A DNA stretch of 64,000 nt. Origin: Methylobacterium sp. Leaf117. Its GTDB lineage: Bacteria; Pseudomonadota; Alphaproteobacteria; Rhizobiales; Beijerinckiaceae. This document shows, piece by piece, positions 16,601 to 25,107 of the stretch. The translations under genes and the position numbers were made by a program. Positions within the stretch are counted from its first letter, which is position 1, and each line of letters begins with the position of its first letter. The stretch is taken from the NCBI RefSeq assembly GCF_001422985.1, contig NZ_LMNL01000034.1:830112-894111 (forward strand), in the 5' to 3' direction. Under the pieces are notes generated by a model. It made no database searches, was not told the origin of the DNA, and saw only the letters and a list, made by a program, of their open reading frames with translations.

Positions 16601-16805
16601 CCTGCTGCCGGCGGCGATCTCCACCGGCATCGGTTCGCAGGTGCAGAAGCCTCTAGCCCTGGTGGTGGTCGGCGGCATCCTGCTCGCCCCGATCCTCATC
16701 CTGGTGGTGGTGCCGATCCTGATCGCGCTGTTCTCGCGCCGGGTCCCGGCCGCGACCCTGTCGCCGACGGCCGCCCGCGCGGCCGCCCGGGTCGAGCCCG
16801 CATGA
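13644..16805 (+). CDS. RND efflux pump, HME (CzcA/CusA) family
   Basis: A 1053-residue inner membrane proton-antiporter, full length for the family. It starts MNSLIVFALRQRVLVFLLF, has the first periplasmic loop (AYPDPVPPLVDVITQNPGQS), and the fourth transmembrane helix carries DFGLIVDATVIMVEN with Asp394 and Asp400 at the proton-relay positions. DFG-x3-D-x4-MVEN is the pattern of heavy-metal-efflux RND pumps rather than drug pumps. The ATG at 13644 is the last of four ATGs repeated every 14 bases. The adaptor is upstream and the outer membrane channel overlaps its stop, so the tripartite system is complete. The exact metal or compound exported is not obvious; the site between HME subgroups reads DAT rather than the DGA common in zinc/cobalt pumps. 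Confidence 0.93.
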   Translation: MNSLIVFALRQRVLVFLLFVAMLALGYASYTQLNIEAYPDPVPPLVDVITQNPGQSADEIERYITIPLEVQLAGIPNATVVRTISLFGLSDVKVQFTYAFTYQEALQRVLNRLAQLPPLPNGAQPQISPTSPVGEIMRYKVTGPKGYSSTDLKTLQDWVLQRRFKAIPGVVDVTAFGGRTKEYEIAVDLNRLQAQGLTLVQLVTALNNSSINVGGQTLNVGEQSAVVRGIGLIRDMDDIRDTMLTQVNGVPVLVRDVAEVRVSHAPRLGIVGHDGDNDIVEGIVLMSRDGQSLPTLRLVNAEIDKINASGILPPDVRVERIYDRSGLIHTTTHTVMHNLVSGVVLVFVVQWLFLGSLRSAVIVAATIPFALGFAILILVLRGDSANLLSLGAIDFGLIVDATVIMVENVFRHLAEPEHSEDQPPPGGLTGRLGTIAIAGAEVNRAIFFSATIIIVGFLPLFTLTGVEGHIFGPMAKTYAYALIGGLLATFTVSPALSALILPKRVEERDTLIVRLLRFGHVRILRLGLRNKVLSLLLLAALLGASGIAARTLGLEFLPKLEEGNLYIRGTMPASISLEAGNASVERLRKIIAEVPEVVTVLSHQGRPDDGTDATGFFNVEILAPLKPFDTWRKGLDKEGLVRDLAAKLDEAFPGIEFNFSQYIEDNVQEAASGVKGENSVKIYGNDLNDLTKTAEAIKASLAKVPGITDLAVFASLGQPTVRIDIDRRKAARYGLSPGDVNTTVQAAIGGQTAGDLYEYGSDRHFPMRIRLAPQYRRSLETIRNITVGAANPAGGVIQVPLSEIATVELVSGAAFIYRENQERYIPVKFSVRGRDLGGAVLEAQARIAQDVTLPAGFHLEWVGQFTNLQDAVQRLTLVVPVTIGLIALLLYVNFSSVTDMALTLSVIPMAMIGGIFALVLTLTPFSISAAIGFIALFGISTMEGVILLSYYNQLLEDGWGRAEAVWQAANVRMRPVMMTCVAACVGLLPAAISTGIGSQVQKPLALVVVGGILLAPILILVVVPILIALFSRRVPAATLSPTAARAAARVEPA

Positions 16806-18475
16806 GGACGCGATCACGCTTCTCCGGGCCGGCGAAGGCCCGCGTTGACTTCGGTGCCGGCCCGGCGCCTCTACCGCCGCGGACGGCGACAGGAATCTCC
16901 GACACCATGGCGGCATCCCCCGAGATCAAGCTCCGGCCAGGCCGGGCGCCGAGCCTGCGCCCGATGGTCCGCACCGGCCTCGCCGCCCTGGTCCTGAGTG
17001 CGGTCGGCGGCTGCGTCGTCGGGCCGGATTACCGGCCGCCCGCCGATCCGCCCGCCATCCGCTACACCCGCGAGCCGCTCGGCAACCCCACCGCCGCCGA
17101 CGCCGTCCGCACCGTCCACGGCGGCTCGGCCGACCAGACCTTCGTGTCCGGCGCCGACGTGCCCGGGCAGTGGTGGACCCTGTTCCGTTCGCCCGCCCTC
17201 GACCGCCTCGTGGCCGAAGCCCTGGCCAACAACCCGAACCTCGACGCCGCGCAGGCGTCGCTCCGGATCGCCCAGGAGAACGTGGAGGCGCAGCGCGGCA
17301 CGCTGTTCCCGGTGGTCGGTGCCAACGGCCTCGGCTCGCGCCAGAAGGCGCCCGGCGGCGCCCTGCAGGGGCCGCTCAACGACACGCGGCAGCTCTTCTA
17401 CAGTCTCTACACGCCGCAGGTGACGGTCTCGTTCACCCCCGACGTGTTCGGCGGCAACCAGCGCCAGATCGAGTCGCTGGAGGCCCAGGCCGAGAACCAG
17501 CGCTTCCAGCTCGAGGCGACCTACCTCACCCTGACCACGAACGTGGTGCTGGCGGCGATCCAGGAGGCGTCGCTGCGGGCGCAGATCGACGCCACCCGCA
17601 AGGTGATCCAGGCCCAGACCGAAGTCCTCACCCTCTACAACAAGCAGCTCTCCCTCGGGCAGATCGCCGGGGCCGACGTGGTGGTGCAGCAGGCCGCCCT
17701 CTCGGTCTCGATGCAGCTGCTGCCGCCGCTGGAGAAGCAGCTCGCCCAGCAGCGCAACCTGCTCACCGCGCTGGTCGGGCGCCTGCCGAGCGAGGAGATC
17801 GCCGCCACCTTCACCCTGGCCTCCCTGCGCCTGCCGACCCGCCTGCCCGTCAGTCTGCCCTCGCGCCTCGTTCAGCAGCGTCCGGACGTGAAGGCGGCGG
17901 AGGCCAACGTCCAGCAGGCCAGCGCCGCAATCGGCGTCGCGGTGGCCAACCGCCTGCCGCAATTCAACATCACCGCCAATGGCGGGGCCAGCGCGGTGCG
18001 GATCGCCCAGCTCGCGGCCTCGACGGCCTCGTTCTACGGCATCGTCGGCACCGTGGCCCAGCCGATCTTCGATGCCGGAACCCTGTTCCGGCGCCAGCGC
18101 GCGGCGGAGGAAACGCTGGCTCAGGCCCAGGCCCAGTACCGCGCCGTGGTGATCGGCGCCTTCCAGAACGTCGCCGACACCCTGCGCGCGCTCCAGTCCG
18201 ATGCCCAGGCGGTGGCTGCCGCCTCGGCCGCCGAGCGGGCGACGGGCCAGAGCCTGGGGCTGATCCGCAAGCAATACGCCGCCGGCGCCCTCAACAGCAC
18301 GCAGGTGCTGATCGCGCAGCAATCCTACCTCTCGGCCCTGGTGACGTCGGCCGGCGCCCGGGCCAACCAGTATGCCGACACCGCCGCCCTGTTCCAGGCC
18401 CTCGGCGGCGGCTGGTGGAACCGGTCGGACGTGAAGCCGGCCCCGCCGAACCCCGATCCCGCCAAGTTCCTCTGA
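16802..18475 (+). CDS. RND outer membrane channel lipoprotein (NodT/OprM family)
   Basis: The frame opens at ATG 16802, overlapping the pump stop by four bases; ATG 16907 is an alternative with a more normal leader length. The signal ends in LVLSAVGGC, a lipobox-like site, followed by VGPDYRPP, the classic start of NodT-family outer membrane factors. Two TolC/OEP repeats follow: WWTLFRSPALDRLVAEALANNP and, later, QQRPDVKAAEANVQQASAAIGVA. The protein forms the trimeric channel that completes the efflux system. Coding continues to FL and stops at 18475, followed by GC-rich sequence without an obvious T-run terminator. Confidence 0.92.
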   Translation: MRTRSRFSGPAKARVDFGAGPAPLPPRTATGISDTMAASPEIKLRPGRAPSLRPMVRTGLAALVLSAVGGCVVGPDYRPPADPPAIRYTREPLGNPTAADAVRTVHGGSADQTFVSGADVPGQWWTLFRSPALDRLVAEALANNPNLDAAQASLRIAQENVEAQRGTLFPVVGANGLGSRQKAPGGALQGPLNDTRQLFYSLYTPQVTVSFTPDVFGGNQRQIESLEAQAENQRFQLEATYLTLTTNVVLAAIQEASLRAQIDATRKVIQAQTEVLTLYNKQLSLGQIAGADVVVQQAALSVSMQLLPPLEKQLAQQRNLLTALVGRLPSEEIAATFTLASLRLPTRLPVSLPSRLVQQRPDVKAAEANVQQASAAIGVAVANRLPQFNITANGGASAVRIAQLAASTASFYGIVGTVAQPIFDAGTLFRRQRAAEETLAQAQAQYRAVVIGAFQNVADTLRALQSDAQAVAAASAAERATGQSLGLIRKQYAAGALNSTQVLIAQQSYLSALVTSAGARANQYADTAALFQALGGGWWNRSDVKPAPPNPDPAKFL

Positions 18476-18596
18476 GACCGCGGAGGGGCGTCCGGTCCGG
18501 CCCGTCGGGGACCCGGGATTCTCCGGCCCTTCGCCCTGCGGCAGGTCCGCCCGCCCGGGAACACCGGTGGCGGTCACCGGTTCGGGTTTCCGGGGA

Positions 18597-19493
18597 ATGT
18601 CTCCCCGGAGCATCCGTCCCTTGCCAGCATCGCCATCAGGGCTTCGCTTCCTCGTCGCCGAGAGCGAGCCGCCGGAGGCCCGCGAAGAGCGTCGCGACAG
18701 CGTCGGGCGCTCCTCCGGCGAGACCTATGTGGCGATGCTGAACCAGCTCGCCCCGGGGGCGACCTGCCACAGGATCAAGCCGGCCGATGCCGACGGCGCC
18801 CTGCCGTTCGGCGAGAGCCTGGCCGGCTACGATGCGGTCTTCCTGTCCGGCTCGCCGCTGCATCTCTACGAGGAGACGCCCGAGGTCCGACGGTCCCTGG
18901 CCTTCATGAGCGCGACCTTCGCGGCGGGAACACCCGCCTTCGGCTCCTGTGCCGGGCTGCAACTGGCGACGGTGGCGGCGGGGGGCACGGTCCGGCAGAA
19001 CCGCAACGGCCCCGAGGCGGGGTTCGCGCGCCGCATCACGCCGACCGAGGCGGGACGGTCCCATCCGCTCCTCAAGGGGCGGCCCGCCGCCTACGATGCG
19101 CCCAGCATCCATACCGACGAGGTCGAGACGCTTCCGGACGGCGCCGTCCTGCTCGCGGTCAACCGCAGCACCGTGGTTCAGGCGGCCGAAATCCGGCACG
19201 ATGGCGGGACGTTCTGGGGCGTGCAGTACCACCCCGAGATCGGTCTCGACGAGGTCGGCGGGGCCCTGCGCCGGCAGGCCGACGGGCTGGTCGAGGCCGG
19301 GCTGGCGCGCGACCGAAGCGCGATCGAGGCCCAGGCCGACCTGGTGGAGGCGCTGCATCGCGAACCCGACAGGCGGGATCTGGCCTGGAGGCTCGGCCTC
19401 GACGATCAGGTCACCGACGCCGCGCAGCGCCAAACCGAGCTGCGCAACGTCATCGAAGCATTGGTCCTTCCCACCCGCAGCCGGCGCCGCTGA
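18597..19493 (+). CDS. Class I glutamine amidotransferase-like protein
   Basis: A 298-residue protein from ATG 18597 (GTG 18567 is possible, with ten more residues). The triad of class I glutamine amidotransferases is intact: Cys118 in FGSCAGLQ and His212/Glu214 in VQYHPEI. The domain resembles the GMP-synthase-type GATase used as stand-alone proteins, which hydrolyse glutamine or gamma-glutamyl compounds to deliver ammonia. An extra C-terminal helical part (about 220-298), rich in Arg, Glu and Ala, is not part of the GATase core. No partner synthetase is next door. It follows the efflux operon by about 120 bases on the same strand but probably has its own promoter. Confidence 0.82.
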   Translation: MSPRSIRPLPASPSGLRFLVAESEPPEAREERRDSVGRSSGETYVAMLNQLAPGATCHRIKPADADGALPFGESLAGYDAVFLSGSPLHLYEETPEVRRSLAFMSATFAAGTPAFGSCAGLQLATVAAGGTVRQNRNGPEAGFARRITPTEAGRSHPLLKGRPAAYDAPSIHTDEVETLPDGAVLLAVNRSTVVQAAEIRHDGGTFWGVQYHPEIGLDEVGGALRRQADGLVEAGLARDRSAIEAQADLVEALHREPDRRDLAWRLGLDDQVTDAAQRQTELRNVIEALVLPTRSRRR

Positions 19494-19517
19494 GGGCCGG
19501 GGCGCGGGCTGCGGGTT

Positions 19518-20060
19518 TCAGGAGCCGGACCGTGCCGCGCCGGTGTCGTGATGCTGCAGGCGATTCGTCCGCTCCCGAGCCCGCCGGCGCTGGGCCGAGA
19601 AGCCGATCCAGCGGGTGACGAGCGGTCCGCGGCGACGGAGCGCCTGGGGTGCGTCCTCCCGCCCGGTGAACGTCGCGGACGCGTCGTCCCGGCCCGGGGC
19701 ATCCGAGCGCGCATCGTCGGCGCTCGTCATGTCCATGTCGGGCTCGTCGATATCGGACTGGTCCATGTCGGACTGGTCCCTATCCGCACCATACGGACTC
19801 GACTCGTCGGAGGACATCTCAAGAGACCGGGTGTTCTGGGATAGGGAGTGGCGGGCGAATGCCTCGGGATGAGTCTGTTCCGTCACGATCGTAAGCCTTC
19901 TCCGAGCCTGCTGAAGGGTGCGAGACATGGCCGTGCCTGTGGGGGGCGTCGCGGGACGCAGTTGGGCGACGGCCCGATCCGACGCATGCGCCGCCGCTGG
20001 GGCCGCATCGGTGCCCGTCTTGCCGCCGCGCATCGGGATCGTGTGGATGTCCGCGCTCAT
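19518..20060 (-). CDS. Hypothetical acidic/low-complexity protein
   Basis: A 180-residue product from ATG 20060, chosen because AAAGG lies about seven bases upstream. I do not recognise a family. The N-terminus (SADIHTIPMRGGKTGTDAAP) and a central segment (MSRTLQQARRRLTIVTEQTHPEAFA) are of normal composition. A middle part is strongly acidic with repeats of the type SDMDQSDIDEPDMD, and the C-terminus is basic (RWIGFSAQRRRARERTNRL). There is no signal peptide or membrane helix. It sits convergent with the amidotransferase gene. Coding is plausible from the start site and composition but unproven. Confidence 0.5.
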   Translation of the reverse strand: MSADIHTIPMRGGKTGTDAAPAAAHASDRAVAQLRPATPPTGTAMSRTLQQARRRLTIVTEQTHPEAFARHSLSQNTRSLEMSSDESSPYGADRDQSDMDQSDIDEPDMDMTSADDARSDAPGRDDASATFTGREDAPQALRRRGPLVTRWIGFSAQRRRARERTNRLQHHDTGAARSGS

Positions 20061-20407
20061 GACGCCTTTTGCCATCTGCTTGAGACCCAGCGTGATGCGC
20101 CGCGCGCATCCATGATCTCGTCTTGCCGCGGTGACCCCGTTGCGGGACCGCCAGCCTCTGCAGCAACATAGACGATTGCGCGGCCAGGTTGAGTCGGCCG
20201 GCTGGTCTGGGAGTCCAAATCTGTTGTCTCGGCGTCCCAAACCGGTACCCGGACGTGCCGCGCGGAGGCCGGAGCGGAACCGGACCCGGCCGGGCGGGTC
20301 CGCCTCGGACGTCCCGCACGCTGGGAATCCGAGGCGGTGAATCCGAGACGGTGCATCGGGGTTCGGCGCCCGGCCGAATCCTCGCCCGGGCCGGACATCC
20401 CGCCGTC
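20061..20407. other. Intergenic region between two minus-strand genes
   Basis: About 350 bases. The part next to 20060 presumably holds the promoter of the hypothetical gene; the rest is GC-rich, and no strong hairpin with a T-run follows the fusion gene that ends at 20408. Confidence 0.35.
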
Positions 20408-23400
20408 TCAGGCCGCGGCGGGCGCCTCGCCGGAGGCCCGCTCGTGGGCGAGCTTGACCACGCTGACCTGATCGACCTTGCCGGTGCCCAGCATGGGCAC
20501 GCGATCGAGCACCACCACTTCGGCGGGGATCGCGATCTCAGGCGCGCCCTTGCCCTTGGCGAAAGTCTGATAGGCGGCGCGGGTGGCGTCCTTGCGCTCG
20601 GTGAACAGCACCAGCCGCTCGCCCTTGCGGGCATCCGGCACGGCGGCGACGGCGCTCGGAGTGTCGGGCCAGAGTTCGGCCGCGATGGCCTCGACGCCGG
20701 CCAGGGACACCATCTCGCCGGCGATCTTGGCGAAGCGCTTGGCGCGGCCCTTGATCGTCACGAAGCCCTGGGCGTCGATGGCGACGATGTCGCCGGTGTC
20801 GTGCCAGCCTCCGGGCGGTGCCTCGATGGTGCCGGGGCGCTCGGGCCGGAGATAGCCCAGCATGATGTTGGGGCCGCGCAGCGACAGGCGCCCGCCCTCC
20901 TCGATGCCCGGCACCGGCTCCAGGCGCCAGTCCTGGCCGGGCAGCAGGCGCCCGACCGTGCCGAAGCGGTTGAACATCGGGGTGTTGAGGGCGACCACCG
21001 GGCCGCACTCGGTGACGCCGTAGCCCTCCAGGATGCGCAGGCCGAACTTCTCGCCCCAGGTCTTGCGGGTGGAATCCTTCACGGCCTCGGCCCCGGCCAC
21101 GACGTAGCGCAGCGAGCGCAGATCGTAGGAATGGGCGGTCTTGGCGTAGCCGGCCAGGAAGGTGTCGGTGCCGAACAGGACGGTGGCGTTCGAGCCGTAG
21201 ATGAGTTCGGGCACGATCCGGTAATGCAGCGGCGAGGGGTAGAGGTAGACCGGAACCCCGGAGACCAGCGGCAGCACCAGTCCTGCCGTCAGCCCGAAGG
21301 CGTGGAAGACCGGGAGCACGTTGAACACCTTGTCGCTCGGTCCGAAATCGATCCGGGCCGCCACCTGCGCGGTGTTGGCCAGCATGTTGCGGTTGGCCAG
21401 CGCCACGCCCTTGGGCGCCCCCTCCGAGCCGGAGGTGAACAGGATCGCGGCCGGGTCGTCGCCGGCCCTCGCCACCAGGGGGGCGCGCTTGGCGAGGAAG
21501 CCCCGGAGCTTGTCGCCCGTGCTGATCCCGGCCCGGATCTCCTCCAGGTAGACGAGGGTGACGGCGCCCTTGATCGCCTCGACGAGGGGGCCGAGGCGGC
21601 CCTTCTCGATGAAGGCGCGCGAGGTCAGGATGGTGTCGACCTCCGCGGTCCGGCAGGCCGACAGGATGTTGGCGGCCCCCGCCGAGAAGTTGATCATGGC
21701 CGGCACCCGCCCGGCCGAGGCCAGGGCGAACAGCGTCACCGCCGCGCCGTTGGCGTTCGGCAGCATCACGCCCAGCGGCTTGCCCGGGGCGCCGAGGCCC
21801 TGGAGCTTTCGCCCCAGGATGTTGGCGCCCATCACCAGGCGCGAATAGCTCAGGCGCCCCATGGGGTCCTCCACGGCGATGCGGCGCCAGCCGTGGCGGT
21901 CGCCCGCGTCGATGAGGGCCTGCATCAGGCCGCGATCGATGTCGGCGGTGCGGAAGACGAGGTCGGACATGATTCCGTACAAGGCGGCGCCCGCCGCCTG
22001 CCGGCGGGCCTTGCCCTTGAGGGCCGGGTCCACACTCAGGGCCACCGGCGATAGGATCGTGACGGTGACCTTCGGCCACCAGCGCCGCTTCACCTGGTTC
22101 TTCGACAGGCGCGAGAAGATCGTCTTCTCCAGGCCTTCGATCTTCACCGGCACCACCATGGCGCCGGACTTGTCGGCGATCAGCCCGGCGCCGTCATAGA
22201 CCTTCATCAGGCTCCCGGTGACGGTGAGGCGCCCCTCGGGGAAGATGATCAGCGTCTCGCCGTTCTTGACCGCGTTGATCAGCGTGCGGGTGGCGAGCGG
22301 CCGGGTCGGATCCAGCGGCATCGCCTTCGTCATCGCCAGGAACGGCTTCACCCACCAGCGCTGCGCGATGCCGTGATCGACGGCGAAGACGGGTTCCTGG
22401 TCAAGGAGCGAGAGCGCCAGCGGCGCGTCGAGGAAGGAGACGTGGTTGAGGGCGACGATGGCGTTGGGGCCGGCCTTCTCGACATTCTCCAGGCCGCGCA
22501 CCTCCAGGCGGTAGAAGGCCCGGAACAGGATCGACAGGAAATCGCGGAAGGGGCTCGTCGGCAGCACGGCCAGGATGACCGCGCCCGCCACGAGGTTGAG
22601 CACTCCGAGCAGGGCCAGCAGCGTGGCCATCGACCAGCCGGCGCCCTGCAGGGCGGCGAGACCCAGCGCCCCCGCCACCATGAAGGCGGCGGTGAGCACG
22701 TTGACGGCGCCGATGACGCGGGCGCGCTTGTCCTTGTCGGTCCAGGCCTGCACGGCGGCGAAGGACGGCACGATGTAGAGCCCGCCCGCCACGGCCAGCC
22801 CGAACAGGTCGAGGGTGACGCGCAGGCCCGTGCCCGTGGTGAGGAAGTCCAAGGCCCCCAGGGGAGCGCCGGAGACCGGGGGCAGGTGCGCCACCGTCCA
22901 GGCGAGGTCGAGGCCGAACAGGCCCATGAACAGGGCGCCGATCGGGGTCGGCAGCAGCACGATGCGGCCGCTGGCGAGCCAGGAGGCGAGGCCCGACCCC
23001 ACCGCGATGCCGATGGAGAAGACCGCCAGCAGGGTGGTCACCACGGTCTCCGAGCCGTTGAGGCTCTGGCGCACCAGGACGGGGAGCAGCGACAGGATCA
23101 CGGCGCCCACGAGCCAGAACCAGCTCACGATCAGCGAGCCGCGCCACAGCCGCGTGTCGCCCCACAGGTCGCGCAGGAGACCGCCGGTGGAACGCGCGAC
23201 ATTGGGATCGATGCGCAGCGTCGGGGCGGCCTCGCCGGTGGAGGGGATCGCCCGGGCCGAGAGCCAGCACAGGATCGCGAACACCATGATCATGGTGCTG
23301 AAGGCCAGGGCTCCGCCGCCCATGGCGGTGGCGAGGCCCGCCACGATGGTGCCGAGCAGGATGGCCAGGAAGGTCGCGGCTTCCACCAGGGCGTTGCCGG

Positions 23401-23821
23401 CGGTGAGTTCGTCCCGGCGCAGATGGTCCGGCAGGATGCCATACTTGATCGGCCCGAACAGGGCCGCGATCGTCCCGAACAGGCCGAGGGCCACGAACAG
23501 CACCGGCACCGAGTGCATCCAGAAGCCGAGGGCGGCGGCGGCGGCGGCGAAGATCTCGGCGAACTTCAGCCGCTTGGCGATCAGCGCCTTGTCGTAGCGG
23601 TCGGCCATCTGGCCACCGAGACCCGACAGGATGAAGAACGGGCCGATGAACACGGCGCCCGCCAGGGTCACCAGCATCGGCGAACCGCCGCCGGCGCCGC
23701 CCACCTGGAACAGGATGAGGAACACGAGCGCGTTCTTGAGGAAGTTGTCGTTGAAGGCCGAGAAGAACTGGCACCAGAACAGCGGTGCGAACCGGCGCGT
23801 CGTCATCAAGGTACGAAACAT
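20408..23821 (-). CDS. MFS transporter - acyltransferase - acyl-ACP synthetase fusion (Aas/LplT-like)
   Basis: A 1137-residue fusion from ATG 23821, with AGGAG nine bases upstream. Residues about 1-420 are a major-facilitator domain (FSAFNDNFLKNALVFLILF), like the lysophospholipid flippase LplT. Residues about 440-630 are a PlsC-type acyltransferase with NHVSFLD (HX4D) and FPEGRLT. Residues about 650-1137 are an AMP-forming acyl-ACP/acyl-CoA synthetase with FTSGSEGAPKG, GYGVTECGP, HDTGD and the C-terminal catalytic Lys in GTGKVDQ. Together these can flip lysophospholipid inward, activate a fatty acid and re-acylate it, as in phospholipid repair. In E. coli the functions are split between lplT and aas; here they are one chain. 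A TetR regulator diverges from it across a palindrome. Confidence 0.92.
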   Translation of the reverse strand: MFRTLMTTRRFAPLFWCQFFSAFNDNFLKNALVFLILFQVGGAGGGSPMLVTLAGAVFIGPFFILSGLGGQMADRYDKALIAKRLKFAEIFAAAAAALGFWMHSVPVLFVALGLFGTIAALFGPIKYGILPDHLRRDELTAGNALVEAATFLAILLGTIVAGLATAMGGGALAFSTMIMVFAILCWLSARAIPSTGEAAPTLRIDPNVARSTGGLLRDLWGDTRLWRGSLIVSWFWLVGAVILSLLPVLVRQSLNGSETVVTTLLAVFSIGIAVGSGLASWLASGRIVLLPTPIGALFMGLFGLDLAWTVAHLPPVSGAPLGALDFLTTGTGLRVTLDLFGLAVAGGLYIVPSFAAVQAWTDKDKRARVIGAVNVLTAAFMVAGALGLAALQGAGWSMATLLALLGVLNLVAGAVILAVLPTSPFRDFLSILFRAFYRLEVRGLENVEKAGPNAIVALNHVSFLDAPLALSLLDQEPVFAVDHGIAQRWWVKPFLAMTKAMPLDPTRPLATRTLINAVKNGETLIIFPEGRLTVTGSLMKVYDGAGLIADKSGAMVVPVKIEGLEKTIFSRLSKNQVKRRWWPKVTVTILSPVALSVDPALKGKARRQAAGAALYGIMSDLVFRTADIDRGLMQALIDAGDRHGWRRIAVEDPMGRLSYSRLVMGANILGRKLQGLGAPGKPLGVMLPNANGAAVTLFALASAGRVPAMINFSAGAANILSACRTAEVDTILTSRAFIEKGRLGPLVEAIKGAVTLVYLEEIRAGISTGDKLRGFLAKRAPLVARAGDDPAAILFTSGSEGAPKGVALANRNMLANTAQVAARIDFGPSDKVFNVLPVFHAFGLTAGLVLPLVSGVPVYLYPSPLHYRIVPELIYGSNATVLFGTDTFLAGYAKTAHSYDLRSLRYVVAGAEAVKDSTRKTWGEKFGLRILEGYGVTECGPVVALNTPMFNRFGTVGRLLPGQDWRLEPVPGIEEGGRLSLRGPNIMLGYLRPERPGTIEAPPGGWHDTGDIVAIDAQGFVTIKGRAKRFAKIAGEMVSLAGVEAIAAELWPDTPSAVAAVPDARKGERLVLFTERKDATRAAYQTFAKGKGAPEIAIPAEVVVLDRVPMLGTGKVDQVSVVKLAHERASGEAPAAA

Positions 23822-23989
23822 GGAGGTCTCCTCGGACGACGCAACGTTGAGACGAGGCGCGAGCGACGCGGCGCTGATCGAAACGAGGCATGACTGCCTG
23901 CCCGGCGCCATACCGTCAAATGCTGAACCGGACATTCTTTGTACGGTGTTCAAAACATATCTCGGTCACGGCCGGCGTTCAATCTGCGG

Positions 23990-24006
23990 ATTGCACACCG
24001 TGCAAT
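23990..24006. promoter_or_regulatory. Palindromic operator candidate for the divergent TetR regulator
   Basis: ATTGCACACCGTGCAAT at 23990-24006 is a perfect inverted repeat (ATTGCAC and GTGCAAT around ACC). It lies in the 269-base gap between the fusion gene and the TetR gene, which is the expected place and size for a TetR-family operator. Confidence 0.6.
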
Positions 24007-24090
24007 GCTGCGCGATGGTCCGGTGCGGCGACGCACGTAGTCCGGGATCGGCAGGGATCGGCGCAGATTGGAAGAGGAGGGCGAGCCGCG

Positions 24091-24726
24091 ATGGCACGCG
24101 CAGAGAAGCGGGGGACCGGCCCGCGCGGTGAGCACAACCGGGAGGAATTCCTGGGGCTCGTGACGAAGGCGGCGGAATCCCTCGTGCGGCACGAGGGCCT
24201 GCGCGGGCTCGGCATGCGGCGGCTCGCCGGCGCCATCGGCTACGCGCCGAATTCGATCTACAACGCGGTGGGCGACCTCGACACGGTGGTGATGCGGGTC
24301 AATGCCCGCACCCTGGCGCGTCTGCATGCGACCCTGGAGGCGGCCGTCGCGCCCGAGGCGCCGCCGCTCGACGCGGCCCTGGGCCTGGCCGACGCCTACC
24401 TGGCCTTCGTGGCCGCCGATCCGCAGGTCTGGAGCCTCGTCTTCGAGCACCAGCTGGCCCCCGACAGCCGCTTCCCGGACTGGTACGCCGAGGCCCTGGG
24501 GCAGACCACCGACCTCGTCGACCGCGTGCTCGCTCCGCTGATCACCGACCCCGTGGAACGGCGCCAGGCCGTGGCCACCTTGTGGGCTGCCTTGCACGGC
24601 CTCGCCTCGCTCTCGACCTCGCGCAAGCTCGCGGTGCTGACGCCCGAAGCCCCGCGCGACCTCGCCCGCCTCCTGGTCCGGCGCTTCCTGGCGGATTCGG
24701 CGGGCCCGAGCCCGCACGACGTCTGA
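24091..24726 (+). CDS. TetR/AcrR family transcriptional regulator (WHG-domain type)
   Basis: A 211-residue regulator from ATG 24091 with GAGGAGGG upstream. The N-terminal helix-turn-helix is clear: GLRGLGMRRLAGAIGYAPNSIYNAVGDLDTV in segments (residues about 37-67). The C-terminal ligand domain contains the ATLWAALHGLASLS segment typical of the TetR WHG subgroup. It is transcribed divergently from the lipid-remodelling fusion gene, and a 17-bp palindrome lies between them, so it most likely represses that gene and itself in response to a fatty-acid or lysolipid signal. The ligand is inference. Confidence 0.9.
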   Translation: MARAEKRGTGPRGEHNREEFLGLVTKAAESLVRHEGLRGLGMRRLAGAIGYAPNSIYNAVGDLDTVVMRVNARTLARLHATLEAAVAPEAPPLDAALGLADAYLAFVAADPQVWSLVFEHQLAPDSRFPDWYAEALGQTTDLVDRVLAPLITDPVERRQAVATLWAALHGLASLSTSRKLAVLTPEAPRDLARLLVRRFLADSAGPSPHDV

Positions 24727-24741
24727 ACGAGACCCGCAGGA

Positions 24742-25107
24742 TCAGCGGGAAGACCCGCTGCGTCGCACGTGCAGGCCCTTGAACAGGGCCGGATGGGGAT
24801 CGTTCAGGCCGCGCGGCGGCGGAAGTCTCAGCAGGGCATCGTCCGGGGCGATGCGCGCGAAGGTCTCCCGCTCCGCGTGCACCACGACGCTGCGCCGCCC
24901 CTTGCGCGGACGGATCAGCGTCCGGCGCGGCTCGGCCTGATCCGGGCCGAGGGCGGAAAGCAGCGACAGTCCCCCGAAGGCCAGCAGGCAGGCGAGGCCG
25001 ATGCCCACCGAATGCCAGCTCGGCTCGGGGGCGGCCATCATGGTGATCACCCCCCCGAGGGCGACGGCCGAGGCGAGGACGCGCGGCGTGAGGATGTCGA
25101 TGGCCAT
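24742..25107 (-). CDS. Small hypothetical membrane protein
   Basis: A 121-residue protein from ATG 25107, with GAGGA about eight bases upstream. The N-terminal half has two hydrophobic segments (VLASAVALGGVITMMAA and VGIGLACLLAFGGLSLLSAL). The second half is basic and soluble (RRTLIRPRKGRRSVVVHAER) and ends RGLNDPHPALFKGLHVRRSG. I do not recognise a family. It is convergent with the TetR gene (15 bases apart) and divergent from the chemotaxis gene. Confidence 0.6.
   Translation of the reverse strand: MAIDILTPRVLASAVALGGVITMMAAPEPSWHSVGIGLACLLAFGGLSLLSALGPDQAEPRRTLIRPRKGRRSVVVHAERETFARIAPDDALLRLPPPRGLNDPHPALFKGLHVRRSGSSR

Noticed and set aside
22373..23893. 506-codon plus-strand frame opposite the MFS-acyltransferase fusion
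   Set aside because: Asp/Glu/His/Gln-rich reverse reading of membrane helices; no start signals or domains.
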